Shown: positions 47,687-58,534 of the stretch, piece by piece | Numbering within the stretch: position 1 is the first letter of the stretch | Layout: each line of letters begins with the position of its first letter | NCBI RefSeq assembly: GCF_963678865.1 | Contig: NZ_OY787459.1 | Location: forward strand, 3,986,001-4,050,000 | DNA from: Maridesulfovibrio sp. | GTDB taxonomy: Bacteria; Desulfobacterota; Desulfovibrionia; Desulfovibrionales; Desulfovibrionaceae | Length of the DNA stretch: 64,000 nucleotides | Direction of reading: 5' to 3' | Translations under genes and position numbers: made by a program | Notes under the pieces: model-generated | Database searches by the model: none | What the model saw: only the letters and a program-made list of their open reading frames with translations | What the model was told of the DNA's origin: nothing

Positions 47687-50590
47687 TCAGCTTCCGCAGG
47701 CCTCCCGATATGAACACCATTGGCACATATTGGAGCGGATTGGCTGAAAATTTTCTTCATGCAGCATGTTGTTGATGATTAGTCTGCTTAAGGCCGGGAT
47801 TTTAATATTAATGATTTCTTCCCGGTCTTCGTCACTGGTTTTGGAATCAAAAAGCATCATCTCCCGACCGTCGGTAACCAATTCCACAAGCGCGGCCTGT
47901 CGCGGCAATTCGCCGGAGGTGTGGTGATCCATGAGTAGATAGAGGGGAAGTTGTAAACTGTCCGCACTGTTTTTTATTTTTTCCAGAAAAGGCGTGCCGT
48001 CATAAAAGATAGCCTGTGGATCATTGAGCAACGGTTCCCAGATGGATTCATCTTCCCAAAAGGAACGGCGGGGCAGATGCAGGCGTCCTGTTTTGTAATC
48101 CAGTACATAACGCTCTCCGGCACGTTCATCCACACGGTCCACGCGGCCATGAATACGCACAGTAAAATCATCCATTTCAAGTTCGGCCTGTGAATCTGAT
48201 TCCAGCTCTACAATTCTGGTCGGTTGCAGATTTTTCAGGAAAAGGGAAAGCCTGTTTTTACCTGCCTGTTCAAGGGATTTTTTTATGTCGTAAGCAAGGT
48301 TTAGGTAAAGTGAGTCCCGTTCAAGCCTGTTCATGAACAAGTCCTGTAATTCCCTTGCATCAAGATCAGTTCCGCAGATATCCTTATTCAAATGCGGAGC
48401 GAGGAAATCCTTGAGTACTGAATGGATAAGGTCACCGAATCCGGCACGGTCTCCATCTACATCCACGCTTACACTTTCACGCACATTGGAAAGGTAGCGG
48501 AAAAAGAATAATTTGGGGCAGCCGACATAACAGTCAATTGCCGAAGGGGATAGCCCTTTGTACTTGAGCTGGTTGCGTAGTTTTTCAAGCAGCGGGGCCT
48601 TGGGGATGGCCGCCGGGGTGTTGACTATGGCTCCCACAGGAAAATTGACCGCTTTGAGCGGGAAATCTTCGCCCGGTGTAATTATTTCTTTACGTTGCTG
48701 TTCCATTTCCCAGAGCAGTTGTTCCACAAAACGGGAGCGGATGGATTTGGAATCCAGCAGACCGGGTTGTACCCCGCTCTGATAGAATATGCAGGATTCT
48801 TCGCTGCCCATGATCAAACGGTAGAAGTTGTAGGTGGCGACGGATTCCCTTTCCCGTGAATCAGGCAGGTCCAGCAGGTGGCGCAACTGGTCCGGGAGCA
48901 ATGGATCGTATGGATCGGTGCCGGGAAGTTTGTCATCAACCGTATCAAGAATGAAGGTGCGTTTGAAATTTAAGAGGCGGCTTTCCAGCATACCCAGAAC
49001 CTGCATGCCGGAAATAGGGTCCGGCTCGAATGATACCCGCTGTGATGAAAGCAGTTGCCGGAAGATGGAAAAGCAGAGTGACTGCCCGAATATTTCATTA
49101 CTGATGGAGCTTTCACGCAGTTCGGGAATGACTTCGTTCATCAATCGAAACAGGCATTCTGAATCAAGCAGATAACGGTTCCAGAGAGTGCCCCCGCGTC
49201 GGCGCAGCATTTCGGCCATGGCTTGCAGGCTGTCGGCAAGTTCGGAAAGAGTTTCAATGTCTTTGAAGCCGTCAATGCAGACCCTCACTGCTTCGGCGCG
49301 CAACTCCTCAGTGGTTTCAGGGTTATCCACGAGGTTTCCGTTTTCATCGCTGTAGACCGGGACAAAATCTTTCACATCCGCGTAGGGTGCTCCGTGGCGC
49401 AGTGCGTTTTCCCACTGGTGAAATATGGTTCGCAGGGGCTGGTCTCCATTAATTTCCAGCATTTTCAGGTAAGGATGGCGTATCAGGCTTAGGATGTCTT
49501 TCCAGTAGAAGTTCTGCCCGTTGCGGTTTTCCTGCAATTTGAGAACAGCTTCCACCAGTCCGTTCAGGGCCGAGCGTTCCAGCGGATATCCCATACTGAT
49601 GTTCACATCCTGTTCCGGCAGATGGTGCATGACCGGCAGAAGCAGGGAAGTATCGGGCAGGACAACGGCGCAGCCTTCCACTTTTTGCGAGCAGAGTTCT
49701 TCGCGCATGGCGGAAAGCTGGGAATGGCGGTCGAATCCTTCAAAGAATTTCAGCTCCGGCAGTTCGCAGCTGCCTTTGGCGGAGTGGTCCGAGATTGCTT
49801 CGGTTTTCCAATTCTGGAGCCACAAGCGGTGTTCGCGCACGGCAAAGTGCCCTTTGCGCCCTTCGGCGAGTCCGGGATCACTGTGCCAGATTATTTTTAA
49901 ACCGAGATTTTCCCAGAGATAGCGGAAGAACATGTCTTCAACTCCGCTGACCCCGTAGAATCCGGCCAGATATAGTTGCCGGTCTTTGAGGATTTCATCA
50001 AGACCGTTGAAGTTTCGCACCAGAGTACGGTTCTCCAGACCGGATGTTGCCCAGCCGCGTCTTTCCAACTCTTCCAGATAACGCACGAAAATTATTTCCA
50101 GCTCTTCCAGCAGCGCGGCTGCCCATTCCAGCACCTCGCCCTGCAGCATGGTAAGATTGCGGGGTTTTATATCCTGACGCAGCAGATCTTCCAGCAGGGA
50201 TGCCAGCCGGGTACCCCAAGGAAAGAACATTTGCAGGTCTGCCGGCATTTTGGCGAGCATACCTGTGGATTCTCCGCGCAGCTTTTCAATAATATCAAAG
50301 AGTAAGCCCACCTGATCAAGTTTACCGATCTTGCGTGGAAAATCAGCAGTCAGCTTGGGGATAAGCGATGATACAAAGTCGGAAAAAGAATAAATTTCCG
50401 GCAGAATGCATGGTTTGGGCAGCTGTTCCGAAGCCGCAAGAGCTTTCTTCAAGTAGCGGGCCGGGCGGTGGTGGGGCACGATGACCGTAACTTTGCTCAG
50501 GTCGCCGTCATTATCGTTAATTATTATTGTGGCCAGATTCTCAATGAAATCTTCTTTCCACGAAATGATTTGGATAGGTTTATTATTCAT
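47687..50590 (-). CDS. addB: AddB-like ATP-dependent nuclease subunit with PD-(D/E)XK domain
   Basis: The 967-residue protein resembles the AddB/RexB subunit: a degenerate helicase-like N-terminal region without a clear Walker A (LSKVTVIVPHHRPARYLKKA) and a C-terminal nuclease domain with RYVLDYKTGR. An iron-sulfur cluster is indicated by one Cys in CYVGCPKLFFFRYL and three in MCQWCSYREAC, the arrangement seen in AddB/Cas4-type nucleases. With AddA it resects double-strand breaks for RecA. The start lies two bases after the addA stop, so the subunits are co-translated. Confidence 0.88.
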   Translation of the reverse strand: MNNKPIQIISWKEDFIENLATIIINDNDGDLSKVTVIVPHHRPARYLKKALAASEQLPKPCILPEIYSFSDFVSSLIPKLTADFPRKIGKLDQVGLLFDIIEKLRGESTGMLAKMPADLQMFFPWGTRLASLLEDLLRQDIKPRNLTMLQGEVLEWAAALLEELEIIFVRYLEELERRGWATSGLENRTLVRNFNGLDEILKDRQLYLAGFYGVSGVEDMFFRYLWENLGLKIIWHSDPGLAEGRKGHFAVREHRLWLQNWKTEAISDHSAKGSCELPELKFFEGFDRHSQLSAMREELCSQKVEGCAVVLPDTSLLLPVMHHLPEQDVNISMGYPLERSALNGLVEAVLKLQENRNGQNFYWKDILSLIRHPYLKMLEINGDQPLRTIFHQWENALRHGAPYADVKDFVPVYSDENGNLVDNPETTEELRAEAVRVCIDGFKDIETLSELADSLQAMAEMLRRRGGTLWNRYLLDSECLFRLMNEVIPELRESSISNEIFGQSLCFSIFRQLLSSQRVSFEPDPISGMQVLGMLESRLLNFKRTFILDTVDDKLPGTDPYDPLLPDQLRHLLDLPDSRERESVATYNFYRLIMGSEESCIFYQSGVQPGLLDSKSIRSRFVEQLLWEMEQQRKEIITPGEDFPLKAVNFPVGAIVNTPAAIPKAPLLEKLRNQLKYKGLSPSAIDCYVGCPKLFFFRYLSNVRESVSVDVDGDRAGFGDLIHSVLKDFLAPHLNKDICGTDLDARELQDLFMNRLERDSLYLNLAYDIKKSLEQAGKNRLSLFLKNLQPTRIVELESDSQAELEMDDFTVRIHGRVDRVDERAGERYVLDYKTGRLHLPRRSFWEDESIWEPLLNDPQAIFYDGTPFLEKIKNSADSLQLPLYLLMDHHTSGELPRQAALVELVTDGREMMLFDSKTSDEDREEIINIKIPALSRLIINNMLHEENFQPIRSNMCQWCSYREACGS

Positions 50591-50592
50591 AA

Positions 50593-53500
50593 CTAAATAT
50601 TAATTTCTCTTGTAAATTTACCATCAAGATAAACCAGCAGCCCGCATAGTTCTTTTTCCTCGCCGTACATTGCTTTGAGTAATTTCAGATATCTTTTGAC
50701 CTGTTTCTCGTTTTCCGGCGAGGGCTGCCCGGTCTTGTATTCAACGACCAAAGCCTTTTTTTCTTCCAGCAGTAGAAGGTCGGCACGGTGGGTTTCACCT
50801 TGCGCATCCATGATGGCTACTTCCGGCCTGCCGCGTTCGACCGCTGCGCGGACTTCCGGCACCGACAAGGCCCAGAGAGCCATGTCAGTTACTTCCGGTA
50901 CCAGTACGTCTTCTTCCTCGGTAACTGCCGGGAACTTGGCGAAGGCTGCTTCGGCACTGCGACGGCAATCGGCCTCATCGTTTCCGGTGAGGATCAGATT
51001 TTCCATGGCGTTGTGGGCCAGTTCTCCGCGCATGCGTGCATCGTAGGAATAATCTTCGAGATTGTGGCGGTAGACGCGTAACCTCGGGAGCCATCCCATG
51101 AGTTCAGATTCGGGGATAGAGTCTGTCTCTGTTGTGCAGAAGTCATCGCAGGATGGTTTAGTCGAAGCCCCGGAGATATCCAATGTGGATTTTTCCAGAC
51201 CTTTTTCCGGTGTAATTCCATATTCTAGCAGGCCGAGGTCGTTGAATTTGTCTTCAAGGATCAATTCAATGGCCGCCAGAGCCGGACTAACCCCGCGTGT
51301 TTTTTCGGAGGGCAGGAAGCCGTACAGCTCCTGACCTGCACGGGTCCAAGCCACGTAAAGCAGGTTGAGCTGTTCGCTGAACATGCGGGTCCGGTTTTCA
51401 TAATAAATATCGCCCAGCGCACTGCTCATGGGGGTGAGCATGGTCTGACCGTCAATTTCAATGTCAGCCAGAGAAGTGTCCGGTCCTGATACTGACCAGT
51501 TATGGAAGGGGACGACAATGACCGGGAATTCCAGTCCTTTTGATTTGTGGATGGTCATGATGCGTACCGCGTTGACCGATTCCGGCAGGGGTACTTTTTC
51601 CTCTGCAGACGAAAGTTCCCAGAAATCGAGAAAAGCGGCCAGCGACGTTCCGCGTTTTTCTTCTGCAAGGTGGACTACCTCAAGAAAGCGGCGAATGTAC
51701 AATTCATCCTGTGGATAGGTTTCGATTAGTCCGAAACGGGAAACCATTTCACTTGCAAGGTCGTAAGGGGTCATCAAACCTGATTTTCGCAGGAAGGGCG
51801 AAATGTGTGTGGCCCAGAAATCAGGATATTTTTCAGCAAAACGGCGATACAGAGGGCCTTTGTCTCGTTCAGCCAGCCATTTGAATAGCGTTTCGTGTTC
51901 AATATTTGAAATTTTTCCAAAGATTTCCTGACCGCAGATAAATTCTAGAAAAGCGAGGTCATCCTGTGGGTAATCAAGGAATTTAAGAAGTGAAACCATC
52001 TGGCGCACGATGGGGTGGCGGTCCAGCTGCAGGCTGTTTTCGGTAATGACCGGAATGCCTTTTTCCACCAGCCAGTCACAGACCAACTGGGCATGTCCGT
52101 TGGAACGGACCAGCACGCAGATATCTCTATATTCACGGCGGGGAAGAAGTTCTTCCATGAGAATGTCGAAATTACGTCGGGTTTCATCCACGATTTCAGA
52201 AGCGTTTGAGGCGAAAATACGTTGCAGTCTTACGTAACCTCCGGTCCGGTCCTGTCCCGGAGGGAGTTCCTGTGAGGCTTCCTCAAATGAGTGTGAGATC
52301 CGTTGGGCCAGTTCTATTTGTTGCTCTTCCGGGCCGTTGGGGTAAAGTTTTTCCGAAAGATCGAGGGCCAGATCATAATCGGCAAGTGCGTCGAAAAAAT
52401 CGTTGTTGAAGCCGATGATATGCTCAAGGCTGCGCCAGTTGTAATCAAGGTTGGCGGGAGTGAAGTCAGATAATCCGTTCAGTTCCGGGTCCTGCCCCAC
52501 TTCATCGAAAAGTTCGGAGCGGCCCCCGCGCCAGCTGTAGATGGCCTGCTTTACATCACCGACATAAAAGAGGCTGCCTGCCTTGGACAGACATTCCACG
52601 GCTAATGGAATCATGGCCTGCCATTGGGCGAGGCTGGTGTCCTGAAATTCGTCAACCAGCAGGTGGTGCAAGCGGGAACCCATGCGGCAGAAGGCATCGG
52701 GCAGTGCGCTTCCTCCCTGAAGAACATAGCTTGCAACCTTGGGCAGGTCCGCGCTTAGAAGCATGCCGTTACGGGTCTGGTATTCGATGATATCGGCCCG
52801 GATTTCTTCTACAATGCGTACAAACGGAGCCAAAGCGTATGCTCCGCGCAGGATGGTGGCTTTGTCGCGATAAATTTCGTGGGTCTGTTTTAGGTCAGCA
52901 TAAACTTTTTCATGATAGGAGCTGATGTCGCCTTTTGATTTTTTATTAACGCAATCCTCAAAGCTGTCCTTGGCGACCATGGTTGATTCCTTGGGCAGGT
53001 CCATGAAATCTAATTTTGCAGCATGCTCCAGATATTTTTTCAAATGTGCGGATGCCGCCAGCTTATCAGTTTCAATGAGCGCTGACAGATCGCGCACAGC
53101 TTTTTGGAAAGCATCAAATTCTACTTGGAGCAGTCCTGCTATTTCTTCCTGATCTGTGAGCCGTTCCGCCGGGTTGTCGATGATATGAGTCAGGATGGAA
53201 AGGAGTCTCATGCGCATCTGTTCGGCCAGCCAGAAACCCTGCTTTTCTTCCTTGAGCACCAGGCTGTCGACGGCATCATCCAGCAGCCCTTTGCGCAGCG
53301 GGTCGCCTTCTTCGCAATGAGCCAGAAATTTGTTGAAGTTCGGTTCAAACAGGGTTTGCGGTTCGAAAAGCAGTTCGAATTCCGGACTAAGGCCTAGTTC
53401 AAGGGCGAAGATACGCACCAGCAGATTCAAAAGACTATCAATAGTACGTATGTTCAGCCGGTTATATCTTTGCAGGATGGGGATAAGCTGTTTTTTTGCG

Positions 53501-53772
53501 TCCTTAGGTTTCCAGTCTGCCCCCAGTCCGTCGCCTTTAATGTCCAGAGCACGGTTTTTCAGGGAGCGTATAACCCGCTCTTTCATCTCCGCTGCAGCTT
53601 TGTTTGTGAAAGTTACAGCCATGATTTCAGGCCAGCAGTATCCCTTGCCCTGCGAACTTTTGCAGACCGGAACGGAGTCTTCTTCCTGAGCCCCGGCTAA
53701 TAGAGATAGAAAACGTGCGGTAAGTTCATAGGTCTTACCTGACCCGGCAGAAGCCTTGACTTGCTTTAGCAT
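50593..53772 (-). CDS. addA: AddA/RecB-like UvrD helicase-nuclease subunit
   Basis: The 1,059-residue superfamily 1A helicase has Walker A KASAGSGKTYELTARFL, VTFTNKAAAEMKERV, Walker B LLVDEFQDTSLAQWQAM, YVGDVKQAIYSWRGGR, MTIHKSKGLEFPVIVVPF and LLYVAWTRAGQELYG. The C-terminus carries a nuclease motif (HRADLLLLEEKKALVVEYKT). The helicase-nuclease fusion and AddB-like partner point to AddAB rather than RecBCD; there is no recC or recD here. Its ribosome site CGGAGAC is part of the dispersed element upstream. It is the first gene of the addA-addB unit. Confidence 0.9.
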   Translation of the reverse strand: MLKQVKASAGSGKTYELTARFLSLLAGAQEEDSVPVCKSSQGKGYCWPEIMAVTFTNKAAAEMKERVIRSLKNRALDIKGDGLGADWKPKDAKKQLIPILQRYNRLNIRTIDSLLNLLVRIFALELGLSPEFELLFEPQTLFEPNFNKFLAHCEEGDPLRKGLLDDAVDSLVLKEEKQGFWLAEQMRMRLLSILTHIIDNPAERLTDQEEIAGLLQVEFDAFQKAVRDLSALIETDKLAASAHLKKYLEHAAKLDFMDLPKESTMVAKDSFEDCVNKKSKGDISSYHEKVYADLKQTHEIYRDKATILRGAYALAPFVRIVEEIRADIIEYQTRNGMLLSADLPKVASYVLQGGSALPDAFCRMGSRLHHLLVDEFQDTSLAQWQAMIPLAVECLSKAGSLFYVGDVKQAIYSWRGGRSELFDEVGQDPELNGLSDFTPANLDYNWRSLEHIIGFNNDFFDALADYDLALDLSEKLYPNGPEEQQIELAQRISHSFEEASQELPPGQDRTGGYVRLQRIFASNASEIVDETRRNFDILMEELLPRREYRDICVLVRSNGHAQLVCDWLVEKGIPVITENSLQLDRHPIVRQMVSLLKFLDYPQDDLAFLEFICGQEIFGKISNIEHETLFKWLAERDKGPLYRRFAEKYPDFWATHISPFLRKSGLMTPYDLASEMVSRFGLIETYPQDELYIRRFLEVVHLAEEKRGTSLAAFLDFWELSSAEEKVPLPESVNAVRIMTIHKSKGLEFPVIVVPFHNWSVSGPDTSLADIEIDGQTMLTPMSSALGDIYYENRTRMFSEQLNLLYVAWTRAGQELYGFLPSEKTRGVSPALAAIELILEDKFNDLGLLEYGITPEKGLEKSTLDISGASTKPSCDDFCTTETDSIPESELMGWLPRLRVYRHNLEDYSYDARMRGELAHNAMENLILTGNDEADCRRSAEAAFAKFPAVTEEEDVLVPEVTDMALWALSVPEVRAAVERGRPEVAIMDAQGETHRADLLLLEEKKALVVEYKTGQPSPENEKQVKRYLKLLKAMYGEEKELCGLLVYLDGKFTREINI

Positions 53773-53863
53773 TATGTCTCCGACGGCTCTCCGAGGGCCC
53801 TGCCGGGATTCTTAAACCTTTTAAAAGGTTTAAGAATCCCAAACTGTTTAGTGGGGCTTCGCC
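53773..53863 (-). repeat. Dispersed intergenic element, copy C
   Basis: Read on the minus strand: GGCGAAGCCCCACTAAAC, TTTGGGATTCTTAAACC, a hairpin to GGTTTAAGAATCCC, GGCAGGGCCCTCGGAGAGC, CGTCGGAGACATA, then the addA ATG at 53772. It matches copy A in order and end sequence, and the hairpin arms are GGGATTCTTAAACC/GGTTTAAGAATCCC (53807-53840 region). Confidence 0.8.
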
Positions 53864-53915
53864 GCTTTGAATTTAAAAACGCAAAAAAATATCAATTTGT
53901 AATTTAAAAGTTTTT

Positions 53916-54833
53916 TCAAACAGTTTCTTTGGTCCGGCTGAAAGCGTTGCCGGAGACAAAAAAAGAAACAATTCTTTTTTCCATGACAATCATCAGGACT
54001 GCGGAAATAATCAAAGCACTGCCGAGGTATCCGGTCCAATCAAAGCTTTCGTTCCACCAGAGCCATGCTAGAATGGCGGCGATAACCGGTTCAATAGTGG
54101 CGATTACCGCAGCTGCGGTGGGCTCCAGCCATTTGAGGCCCGCGTAATATACGGAGTAGGCCCCGTAGGTGCAGATCACTGCCAGAGCAATGAGGCTTGC
54201 CCACGAAGTTTCGGTTTTGGGGGTGAATTCAAAGAAGGGCAGCAGACATAGCGCCCCGATGGGCAGTGCGTATAGAAAAATTGTCGGTGTGGTGTAGCGG
54301 GTGAAGATGGTTTTGCCATAGATGTAATAGAGGGCGTAGGTGAACCCGGAGGTTAGACCGAAGATGATTCCCGGCCACGTGAAAGTTATCTCGGTGCCGG
54401 TGCTGAAAATATGAGGCCCGAGTGATACACAGGCCACCCCGCATATGGTTATCAGCATGGCTGAAATTTTAATGGGGGTCATTTTTTCGCCTAACAGCAG
54501 CCACGACATGAATGCTACCCAGGCCGGGGCGGTGTAGAGCAGTACCGAGGCCAGCGCCGCTCCCACATCCTGCACTGCCAGCTGGTAAGAGCCGTAAAAG
54601 ATGGTTACCCCAACTAAACCGAAACCGATGATATGAGGCAGATCCTTGAGATCTATTCTCACGGCCCGGATGCGGCAGGCGTGGACAGCAAAGAGCATCC
54701 ATGCGAAAATTGCCCGCCAGAAGGCGTTTTCCAGCGGTGCGACTCCCTGTGCAATGGGGAATTTTGAAATGGGGCCGATCAGCCCCCACATGACCGCAGC
54801 ACAGATAACGAAAATACAGCCTTTAATATTCAC
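53916..54833 (-). CDS. EamA/DMT-family transporter
   Basis: The protein of about 305 residues has ten TM helices in two EamA repeats (CIFVICAAVMWGLIGPISKF; ALASVLLYTAPAWVAFMSWL; LISALAVICTYGAYSVYYAG-type; AAAVIATIEPVIAAILAWLW). EamA proteins export amino acids, metabolites or sugars; the substrate is unknown. I chose GTG 54833, with an AGGA site upstream, because the frame before it is not membrane-like and no better start is visible; a longer frame runs up to 55007. The gene is divergent from the RluA-type gene. Confidence 0.85.
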   Translation of the reverse strand: MNIKGCIFVICAAVMWGLIGPISKFPIAQGVAPLENAFWRAIFAWMLFAVHACRIRAVRIDLKDLPHIIGFGLVGVTIFYGSYQLAVQDVGAALASVLLYTAPAWVAFMSWLLLGEKMTPIKISAMLITICGVACVSLGPHIFSTGTEITFTWPGIIFGLTSGFTYALYYIYGKTIFTRYTTPTIFLYALPIGALCLLPFFEFTPKTETSWASLIALAVICTYGAYSVYYAGLKWLEPTAAAVIATIEPVIAAILAWLWWNESFDWTGYLGSALIISAVLMIVMEKRIVSFFVSGNAFSRTKETV

Positions 54834-55009
54834 GGCAGATCCTGTTACACTGGGAAAAGGTTGATTAAGACCGCTTGTCAGCTTAAAAGTAAGCACTTGC
54901 TGTAAAAACGGCAACTTAAATAAATTTATCACGCTTAGTGAGTTGTATGCTGTTTCCCTTGCAGCGTAAACCCTGTTCGATAGATTGGAACGGTAATCAG
55001 CTAACATAT

Positions 55010-55855
55010 ATGGAAGGCAAAAAATTGAATGAAATTGACATACTGATTGCAGCTGAAAGCGATGAAGGCGTGCGAATAGACAAGTTCTTGCTGAAGCTGT
55101 TGCCGGATAGCGGCTTGCGTGAGCGCAGGAGGCTTATTGAAAACGGATTTGTGCTGGTTAACGGCCGCCGTTGCCGTTCTGGTTTGAAGATGTTCTCCGG
55201 AGCAGAGGTTGTCCTGCTGGAAGCCGGAGAGCTCTGTTGTGCTGTGGATATTTTGGCGCAGGTGAAGGTCGTTGCACAGGGTGAAGGATTCGGTGCTGTT
55301 TATAAGCCGGAGGGCATGCATTCTGCTGTGATTGCCGGAAGTCCGGAATCATCTGTGGAAGAATGTCTTCCAAGAATATTTCCGGGGCAGGATCCCATTC
55401 TGGTTAACCGTTTGGATTATCTGACTTCCGGGATGTTAATGGTTGCCTGCGGTGTGCAGCGGGAAAATGAATTTCGCAGTTATGAAGATTCCGGAACTGT
55501 TGATAAAATATACTACGCCAAGGTACATGGTATCCCGGAAGAATCCTTCGTACTCAAAAATAGACTCGATACCGCCGACCGAAAAAGAACAAAAGTTCTG
55601 GAGGAGCATGCTCCTTCGGAACGCTGGTCCAGTGTTGAACCGGTTAAGAATTATGATGATGGCACTTCTCTTTTAAAAGTACGCATATCCAAAGGCGCCC
55701 GGCATCAGATCAGAGCGCATCTCGCCCATGCAGGTTTTCCCATTGTGGGTGATCCGATCTACGGTCGGGACGACGGGGCGGAGCGCATGTTTCTCCATCA
55801 CCGGGAAATTCATTTTCCTGGGTTTGAGGCGATTTGTGAGAGTGGCTGGGAATAA
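55010..55855 (+). CDS. RluA-family pseudouridine synthase
   Basis: The protein of about 281 residues has an N-terminal S4-like domain (VRIDKFLLKLLPDSGLRERR; RLIENGFVLVNGRRCRSGLK) and an RluA catalytic domain. The catalytic Asp lies in ILVNRLDYLTSGMLMV; most RluA members read HRLDRxTSG, so His is Asn and Arg is Tyr here. Late motifs SKGARHQIRAHLAHAGFPIV and GDPIYG are intact. It probably modifies rRNA or tRNA uridines. ATG 55010 is preferred; TTG 55025 with GGAAGG upstream is possible. Confidence 0.88.
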   Translation: MEGKKLNEIDILIAAESDEGVRIDKFLLKLLPDSGLRERRRLIENGFVLVNGRRCRSGLKMFSGAEVVLLEAGELCCAVDILAQVKVVAQGEGFGAVYKPEGMHSAVIAGSPESSVEECLPRIFPGQDPILVNRLDYLTSGMLMVACGVQRENEFRSYEDSGTVDKIYYAKVHGIPEESFVLKNRLDTADRKRTKVLEEHAPSERWSSVEPVKNYDDGTSLLKVRISKGARHQIRAHLAHAGFPIVGDPIYGRDDGAERMFLHHREIHFPGFEAICESGWE

Positions 55856-55858
55856 AAA

Positions 55859-55897
55859 AATCCCTTGGAACTTTATAAAGTTCCAAGGGATTTTTTG
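55859..55897. terminator. Bidirectional terminator between RluA-type gene and ftsY
   Basis: A 15-bp stem ATCCCTTGGAACTTT/AAAGTTCCAAGGGAT (55860-55874 with 55877-55891) has A and T tracts at both sides, serving both convergent genes. Confidence 0.92.
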
Positions 55898-55916
55898 CTT
55901 ACATTAAAGTGAATTT

Positions 55917-57578
<1,662 letters not shown>

Positions 57579-57722
57579 TGAAATCCCCTTTGCAGTCTAT
57601 TTTGAACAGGCGAAGATAGCGCAGTAATCCCGGATGCGCAACCGTCCGGTTTTAGCTAATCCTGCTGTGAGCTTAACAGTAAGTATTGTTTCCGCTTCGT
57701 CCAGTGGGACGGTGGGTAATGA

Positions 57723-57759
57723 ATAAAATAGCCCCGTCCGCATGAGTGCGGACGGGGCT
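57723..57759 (-). terminator. Terminator of the rubrerythrin gene
   Basis: A 13-bp stem AGCCCCGTCCGCA/TGCGGACGGGGCT (57730-57742 with 57747-57759) and a TGAG loop are followed on the minus strand by TATTTTATTC. Confidence 0.9.
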
Positions 57760-57786
57760 GATAATGGCGGGATGCAAAAAACTGGA

Positions 57787-58284
57787 TTAGTCTACTTTGC
57801 TGTAGGCCTTGGGGGCTGCACCACAGATGGGGCATTTTTCAGTGGCTGCACCATTCTGGGTATGTCCACATACGGAGCAGATGTAAAATTCAGCTTCGGC
57901 GAAAACATCACCATCTGCATTGAGTGCTTCGGTGTAAAGGTTGGCGTGAATTTTTTCAGCTTCGTTGGCAAAGCCGAAGTAACGCAGTACTGCATTTTCG
58001 CCTTCTGCTTTGGCATCTTCCATCATTTCGGGGTACATGGATTCAAATTCGTAACTCTCACCTTCAATGGCCTGTTTAAGGTTCTCTTCAGTGGAGCCGA
58101 TACCTTTCATGAGGCGAAGGTGGGCATGAGCATGAATTGTTTCGGCAGCTGCTGCGGCACGGAAAAGTTTAGCTACTCCGGGTTTGCCTTCTGCTTCAGC
58201 CTTTTCTGCGAAAGCGAGATATTTGCGGTTAGCCTGAGATTCGCCTGCGAAAGCTGCTTTAAGATTTTCAAGTGTTTTAGTCAT
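57787..58284 (-). CDS. rbr: Rubrerythrin
   Basis: Rubrerythrin is a peroxidase that protects anaerobes from hydrogen peroxide. The 165-residue protein has a ferritin-like diiron domain with Glu and His ligands (AFAGESQANRKYLAFAEKAE; AAAAAETIHAHAHLRLMKGI; AIEGESYEFESMYPEMMEDA; ANEAEKIHANLYTEAL) and a C-terminal rubredoxin-like FeS4 domain with CSVCGH and CPICGA. It matches the normal C-terminal-rubredoxin type. AAGGAG precedes the start and a strong hairpin follows. Confidence 0.97.
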   Translation of the reverse strand: MTKTLENLKAAFAGESQANRKYLAFAEKAEAEGKPGVAKLFRAAAAAETIHAHAHLRLMKGIGSTEENLKQAIEGESYEFESMYPEMMEDAKAEGENAVLRYFGFANEAEKIHANLYTEALNADGDVFAEAEFYICSVCGHTQNGAATEKCPICGAAPKAYSKVD

Positions 58285-58354
58285 TTTAGTTTCTCCTTGC
58301 GGTTCTGTTAGTGTGTGAATTTATGTTTAAAAAACTTTCATCCGTTGCGTTGAG

Positions 58355-58378
58355 ATAATTAGTAACGATTCCTATTAT
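58355..58378 (-). promoter_or_regulatory. Candidate Fur/PerR-like operator upstream of rubrerythrin
   Basis: The imperfect palindrome ATAATTAG...CCTATTAT lies about 75 bases upstream of the rubrerythrin start in an AT-rich region. PerR controls rubrerythrin in several anaerobes, and PerR boxes are AT-rich inverted repeats of this type; the match is loose. Confidence 0.35.
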
Positions 58379-58534
58379 GAAATGCAAGTAAAATTTTTAA
58401 AATTTACAAAAAAATTCCGTATTCAGTTATATCCTAGTAATGATGCATAAGTTAGTTGAAATTTAGTTGCCTTGCGGCTACATCTTACGCGAAGCGCAAT
58501 TATCGGCGCCAAACCAAGTGATTGGAGAGAATTT

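Noticed and set aside
54833..55007. Longer N-terminus for the EamA transporter
   Set aside because: The extra 58 residues are not membrane-like, and the GTG at 54833 has a ribosome site and fits the family start.
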